Positions 59,347 to 64,000 of a DNA stretch of 64,000 nt are shown here, piece after piece. Below the pieces are notes generated by a model. The model saw nothing but the letters and a program-made list of their open reading frames with translations. It was not told where the DNA came from and did no database searches. The position numbers and the translations under genes are program-made. This DNA is from Clavelina lepadiformis (lineage: Eukaryota > Chordata > Ascidiacea > Aplousobranchia > Clavelinidae), in NCBI RefSeq assembly GCF_947623445.1, contig NC_135244.1, forward strand, positions 22,878,860-22,942,859, written 5' to 3'. How positions within the stretch are numbered: the stretch's first letter is position 1; every line of letters starts with the position of its first letter.

Positions 59347-59996
59347 GTTAATACTTCTGTTAACAACTAAATAACTAAAACTCAAACTGATTCACCAACA
59401 AATACAAACAAAACCCTTTATCACTTGTGAATAGATTTCATTGATATCTCAAGTCAAAGGTGAATATTCATTCTACATCTTAATTGCTGAACCCAGAGAG
59501 TAAAATCTAAATCATTTCCCAAACTTGTCAATCCAGATAAAAAAGTTGGATAATAATTGACTAAAATACTCCCAGGTTTTTTCTAAACGGTTTAATGCAG
59601 ATTACTTGTTTGGGCTACATTAGTATTCATTAAACACATTTCTATCAAACTCTTTTTTTGCGTTTTTCTTCATTTAAATTGAATTATTTTGGTTTCCTTT
59701 CAACTTCAACCAGTACATAGCTGCTGGTTGTTGTAAAATAGATTGTTAACTTTGCGCAAGATTTTTTTAGCTTTGTCACGATGCAAGAATATAAAATCAA
59801 TCACGAATCTATAAAAGGAAATGAGTTGTTTAATCTACCTCCTTCTTGTCAAGCTTTGTGTTGATGACGCAATGAAGGAAGCTTAATTTAACACAAATAT
59901 CGCTTTGATAAAAGTTAATCAAATTCGAGTTCATGACAGGGACAGATGACAGCCAAGTTAATGAGATTTTAACGTCTGCTGTTTTTTCTTTAACAG

Positions 59997-60091
59997 GTCA
60001 GTCTGATGAGATACTTATGATTGGTGGATTGGATTGTAAACAAAGTGGTGTCAAGTTCAACACCAAGACAAAGCAGTGGAGTAACATGCCG
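59997..60091 (+). pseudogene. Lone copy of Kelch exon 7 with intact splice sites
   Basis: This 95-nt exon has the same length, phase and borders (AACAG before, GTATGT after) as exon 7 of the Kelch-like gene (8315-8409). It encodes QSDEILMIGGLDCKQSGVKF followed by NTKTKQWSNMP; the original has QPDEILMIGGLNCPQSVVKF. The two differ at roughly a dozen of 95 positions. No other Kelch, BTB or BACK exon lies nearby. It is either a dead exon from a duplicated intron block or a captured exon of the neighbouring TIR gene. Confidence 0.8.
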
Positions 60092-61130
60092 GTATGTTTG
60101 CTTTATAAATTCTTTAACTTAGAACAAGCGAAGTCTTTATACTGTCATAGACATACGTCGTCTTGCTACAGCATTGTGGTACACACAAAAATGTTAAAAG
60201 CCAACAATGTTTGGTCGTGACCAATTCTAACCTTTGAATAGGCCGCGTATTTTTGTCAAAAGCACCTGGCTCAGACAGGCGTCCCCAACGGGAATTAAAA
60301 CTAAAATAAAGCTATTTTCCAAGGATGAATTATTGAAGCGTGAAATAAAATTTTCTCTCAATTTTTTGCGGTTGTAGAACAAAGCAGACAATTTCACAAC
60401 TGTTGAAAAACAAGAAAAGCGGCGAAACTTGTCGAATTTAAAAGCAAAGGTCCAAGTGAAACGACTGTGTGGAGGCAAACCCATGTTGCTGTATGCTCTA
60501 GATCCCTTGACCTCCACATGCCACTATGGCATTTCCACTTAACTTTAAGTTTTTTTATCATCTTCACCATTTCACTTCTTACTAGGTCAGCTATGTCCAA
60601 CCGAAGTACCTTAGTGGGCCCAAAAATTTCGTCACTAGTTCAATTGGGACCACACATTGCCACCATAAATAACTTACAATTCTAACCACACAAACACAGT
60701 ACCAATAACACGTATAATAACGGACGTTATGACGCTCAAGCAAATTGTACATGAATGAAACAATAATCAACGGCAAACTTTCATACACAGATACACTTTT
60801 ATACACATTTCATACACATCTATTTAATACACATAAACACATCACTTCACATATAATACAACGATGCCAACGGCACACTTTCATACATATTTCATAAACA
60901 TACACTTCACAAACAATAGAAGGATACCAACACCAGGGCCGCACCAAACCTTCAAAAGGACCGCATGCGGCCTGCAGTTAGGACAAAATCTTCGGGCTGG
61001 ACACAGCAGTACTTGGTGGTTCTTTCAATGCAAATGTTAATTGCTTCTGAGTGTGTTGAATGAATGTCGTTTTTTTCCTTTTTTCCTTTTTAAATGAAGT
61101 GATTTGAAATGAGCAATGATGTTATTATGT
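60092..61130. repeat. Diverged copies of Kelch intron 7 plus unrecognised insert
   Basis: Just after the exon, GTATGTTTGCTTTATAAATT and later ATAGACATACGTCGTCTTGC resemble 8410-8480. Around 60300-60490 there is a second match to the 8620-8790 block. In between and up to 61000 lie sequences with many CATACACA-type words and a GC-rich patch (GCATGCGGCCTGCAG) that I cannot assign. Confidence 0.55.
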
Positions 61131-61810
61131 CATAGACATATACTTATTGACAATAAGTATTGTGACACTTGGAAATGAGTTGAAAAAATATATTTTGTTT
61201 CCCTGTGTCTGTTTGTTCATGGTCCAATGTGACTCAAGATAAGATCATTATGTTTGCAGTCAGTAACAATTGGCTCGGACAGATTTCTCTCATAACTAAA
61301 AAAAACTAAACTTTTATTCAAGAGATGAACAGATGAAGTTCGAAATGAAATATTTTTTCAATTTGTTTTGGTTGCAGAGCAAAGTAATCAAAGCAATTAA
61401 ATAATGCAATTATTAGAACAGTTAAAGCAAAGCAATTATTACGCAAATGATTAAAAACGTGAAAAGCGGCGAGAATGATCGAATTTAAAAGAAAAGTGTC
61501 CAAGTGAAACGACTGTGTTGAGGCAAAACCATGTTGCTGCTTGCACTAGATCAGCGGTCTCCAATTTTTTTATACCACGGACTGGTTTCATGCAAACTAA
61601 TTGTTGCGCGGACCGACAAAGCTAGTTTAAACATATAACAATGAGACGGGCACAAATTTGTTGATACGCTAACTCAAGTACATCTTTATACGGTGTTATT
61701 TGGAAGTTACCAGAAAATTTTCACCCGACGTAACTGTCTACTTTTAACAACGTTCTATGCCTTCTTAACAAACACTCAGGTTTTTGTTGAAAAACACAGC
61801 ATTAAAAATT
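61130..61810. repeat. Copy of 8455-9776, including an uninterrupted hAT-like repeat
   Basis: ATTGTGACACTTGGAAATGA, TTTATTCAAGAGATGAACAG and the hAT-like left edge AGCGGTCTCCAA at about 61553 follow the order seen in Kelch intron 7. The hAT-like repeat here is continuous across the point where copy 1 has the nested element (single AACTCAAGTACATCTTTATA string near 61670). Confidence 0.8.
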
Positions 61811-62268
61811 ACCGAAATTGTTGAAATGGCTGAAAACGCAGAATCGAAAACCGCCGAAATGCACTCAGAGAAAGCAAAACTCCATCAAGGCTGCTCAAGT
61901 CTATTGTAACAAGTACTAATAACACTGTGCTGCGTTAATTTTTAGGTTACTAAAGTATTGACGGTTCTTAGTGTACTTTTTGATGCTGAATCCAAAACTG
62001 TTATCCGTTTTCTTCAATCAGGTCTAGTTTTTTTGCAAATTGCATTTGAAATTTTTGACAACTTCAGCTTTCAGCGTTTGCGATTGAGATTTGTGGTGTC
62101 ATAAAAATGATTTAGCTTTTGAATTAAGTTTTGATGAAACTTGAGTGACATCACAATGAGAAGAACATAACGAATGCACCTGGTGCTTGAAAAGTTAAAC
62201 TTCTGAACTTGTTTTTACAGGCTAGTTTAGTGTGCAGTTTAGATGATTTGTTTTTACAGTACTGTACA

Positions 62269-64000
62269 ATGAGAAAGTGCAAAAACGATCCAGACAGGTT
62301 CTGTTACATATGTGGCAAGGTCACCCTGCGCAGTCGCCAAGCAAAAATTACGCAGTTTGTTAAGAAAGCATATTATGCGTATTTTGGAGTAAAACTAGGC
62401 GATCAGGACAAGGCATTTGCTCCGCACATATGTTGTAAAGCCTGCGTTGAAAACTTGAGATTATGGAGCCTAAAGAAAATAAAGAGCCTTCCTTTTGGTA
62501 TTCCTATGGTATGGAGAGAAGGAAAAGACCATGTCACTGATTGTTATTTTTGCATGACCAACTTACAAGGTATGCTGATACTTGCACTGTATGGAGGCAT
62601 TTTCATTAATTGCTTGATTTAAGAGTAAAAGTGTTCTTTTTCATTTTAGGAATAAACCGGAAGAACAAACAACATGTGAAGTACCCTGATGTTTCTTCAG
62701 CCATGAAACCAGTACCACATGGCCCTGGTATTCCTGTTCCAGAACCACCTGGAGAAATAAGTGAAATGGAGTGTTCTTCATCTGCAGAGAGCAAAGCAAG
62801 TGAACAAGACACATGGGATGCAGAGCAAAGTACAAGCCAACCGAAGCCTCTTACACAGCCTGAGCTGAATGACCTAACACGAGATTTAAATCTCACCAAA
62901 GAATCCGCTCAGCTCCTAGGATCACGACTACGTGAGAACAACTTGCTAGCTCCATGCACCACATATTTCTGGTATCGGTATAGAGATAAAGAGTTTAGAA
63001 AATATTTCAATTATGACGAAGACCATTCCCTAGTATACTGTCAAGATGTTTCAGGATTAATATTAGCTTTGGGCATAGTCTACAGTTCGGCAGAATGGCG
63101 ATTGTTTTTGGACTCATCTGTAAAGAGTTTGAAGGTAGTATTACTACACAATGGCAATAAGATTGGTTCTGTTCCTGTTGGACATTCAGTGAAGCTCACT
63201 GAATGCTATGAAGACATGAAATTCCTTTTGAAATCTCTTCAGTATAGCCAACACAAATGGAAAATATGTGGAGACTTAAAAATGATTTCAATACTTCTTG
63301 GGTTACAGGCCGGTTACACTAAACATCCATGTTTTTTGTGTCTGTGGGACTCGAGGGCTGATGATCGCCACTACACACAAATTAGCTGGCCACCCAGAAC
63401 AAGTTTTACACCTGGTTTTAAAAATGTCAAATTTGCTTACTTAGTTGATCCACAAAATATTCTTTTGCCACCTCTCCACATTAAACTTGGTCTCATGAAA
63501 AACTATACCAAAGCACTTGATAAGGATGGCCCAACCTTCAAGTTCTTACAAATGAAATTTCCCCGTATCTCTGAAGCGAAGCTACGAGCAGGAGTCTTTG
63601 ATGGGCCACAGATCCGTGAGCTGATGAAAGACGAAGGTTTTACTGCACACATGAGTGCAGTAGAAAAAAGAGCATGGACAGGATTTCGAGCAGTAATTTC
63701 AAACTTCCTTGGAAAGCATAGAAGCCCTGATTATGAAGCACAGGTTAAAGAGCTGCTTGAAAGTTTTCAATCCCTTGGAGCCCGGATGTCTGTAAAAATG
63801 CACTTTCTGAGTTTGCATTTAGATTACTTTCCTGACAACTGTGGTGACTACAGCGAAGAACAGGGAGAGAGATTCCACCAAGACCTTCGCCATATGGAAG
63901 AAAGGTACCAAGGATACTGGGATGTAAACATGCTTGCAGATTACTGTTGGTGCTTAAAAAGAGATCTTCCCAATACCACACATAGAAGAAAATCTTTGAA
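62269..64000 (+). CDS. Cys/His-rich repeat-family gene, start present, runs off window
   Basis: The frame starts MRKCKNDPDRFCYICGKVTL. It has one short intron (about 62570-62648, GTATGC...TTTTAG, phase 1) and stays open to the window end, about 550 codons. Features include CYICG, a second Cys pair CCKACVENLRLWSLKK, IPMVWREGKDHVTDCYFCM, an acidic Ser-rich linker, then ICGDLKMISILLGLQAGYTK with CFLCLWDSRADDRHY, LLPPLHIKLGLMKNYTKAL, FLGKHRSPDYE and EEQGERFHQDLRHMEERYQG. I recall proteins of this pattern as large, uncharacterised multicopy families in hydrozoans, arthropods and other invertebrates, probably transposon-derived, but no function is established. Codon quality is excellent and there are no stops, unlike the decayed elements elsewhere in the window. 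A start exon upstream of 62260 is possible because of a TTTTTACAG there. Confidence 0.75.

Noticed and set aside
1..64000. CRISPR arrays, bacterial operons, tRNA and rRNA genes
   Set aside because: No regularly spaced repeats, ribosome-binding sites, tRNA cloverleaf or rRNA cores were recognised; the gene structure is clearly eukaryotic. A tRNAscan or Rfam search would be decisive for small RNA genes.

Overview
This window is animal nuclear DNA. It is AT-rich, all recognisable genes are split by GT-AG introns, and there is no bacterial-style gene packing. The gene families are BTB-BACK-Kelch, KIF20-type kinesin, GTSF1-like CHHC zinc finger, SHOC2 leucine-rich repeats and a TIR_2-type domain. 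Together with a very mixed transposon load (PIF/Harbinger, piggyBac, hAT-like, P-element/THAP9-like, LINEs, Ty3/gypsy) they point to an invertebrate metazoan. The style of the Kelch-like and TIR proteins makes me favour a tunicate, but that is an inference from family resemblance and not proven by the sequence.

Layout, left to right. 1-3.85 kb: an imperfect tandem duplication of the 5' region of a Kelch-like gene, so that its first coding exon exists twice. 3.8-18.4 kb (+): a complete 12-exon BTB-BACK-Kelch gene whose exons join in one frame (545 codons plus stop). Its introns hold a LINE scrap, a hAT-like repeat with a nested piggyBac-like element, a CCCGGG-ended MITE candidate and a broken Harbinger element. 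18.8-21.8 kb (+): a 5'-truncated LINE with two in-frame stops. 21.9-25.9 kb (-): the 3' part of a KIF20-like kinesin (end of the motor plus coiled-coil stalk), with one stalk exon tandemly duplicated. 26-40 kb: a transposon graveyard with a clean piggyBac MITE, a P-element-like transposon, inverted shards of the kinesin gene, a decayed second LINE, a partial copy of a GTSF1-like gene interrupted by a miniature LTR element, and a gypsy-integrase/P-element junction. Much of 28-30 kb is repeated at 36.5-38.2 kb.

43.2-48.5 kb (-): a GTSF1-like gene predicted in nine exons that sum exactly to an open frame of 334 codons plus stop, much longer than vertebrate GTSF1. 53.3-54.3 kb (+): the N-terminal half of a SHOC2 gene; the remaining repeats are not found. 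55.7-59.3 kb (+): a small five-exon TIR-domain gene, followed at 60.0 kb by a lone Kelch exon copied from the first gene, with intact splice sites and a compatible phase, so a TIR-Kelch chimeric transcript is conceivable. 62.3-64 kb (+): the start of a Cys/His-rich repeat-family gene that runs off the window.

The host genes do not form one pathway. The Kelch-like protein would be a Cullin-3 substrate adaptor, SHOC2 a RAS-MAPK phosphatase scaffold, the kinesin a cytokinesis-type motor, the GTSF1-like protein a piRNA-pathway factor and the TIR protein a possible innate-immunity or NAD-hydrolysing protein. The strongest theme is how much duplication and transposition has reshaped these genes. 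All exon models are by-eye predictions.
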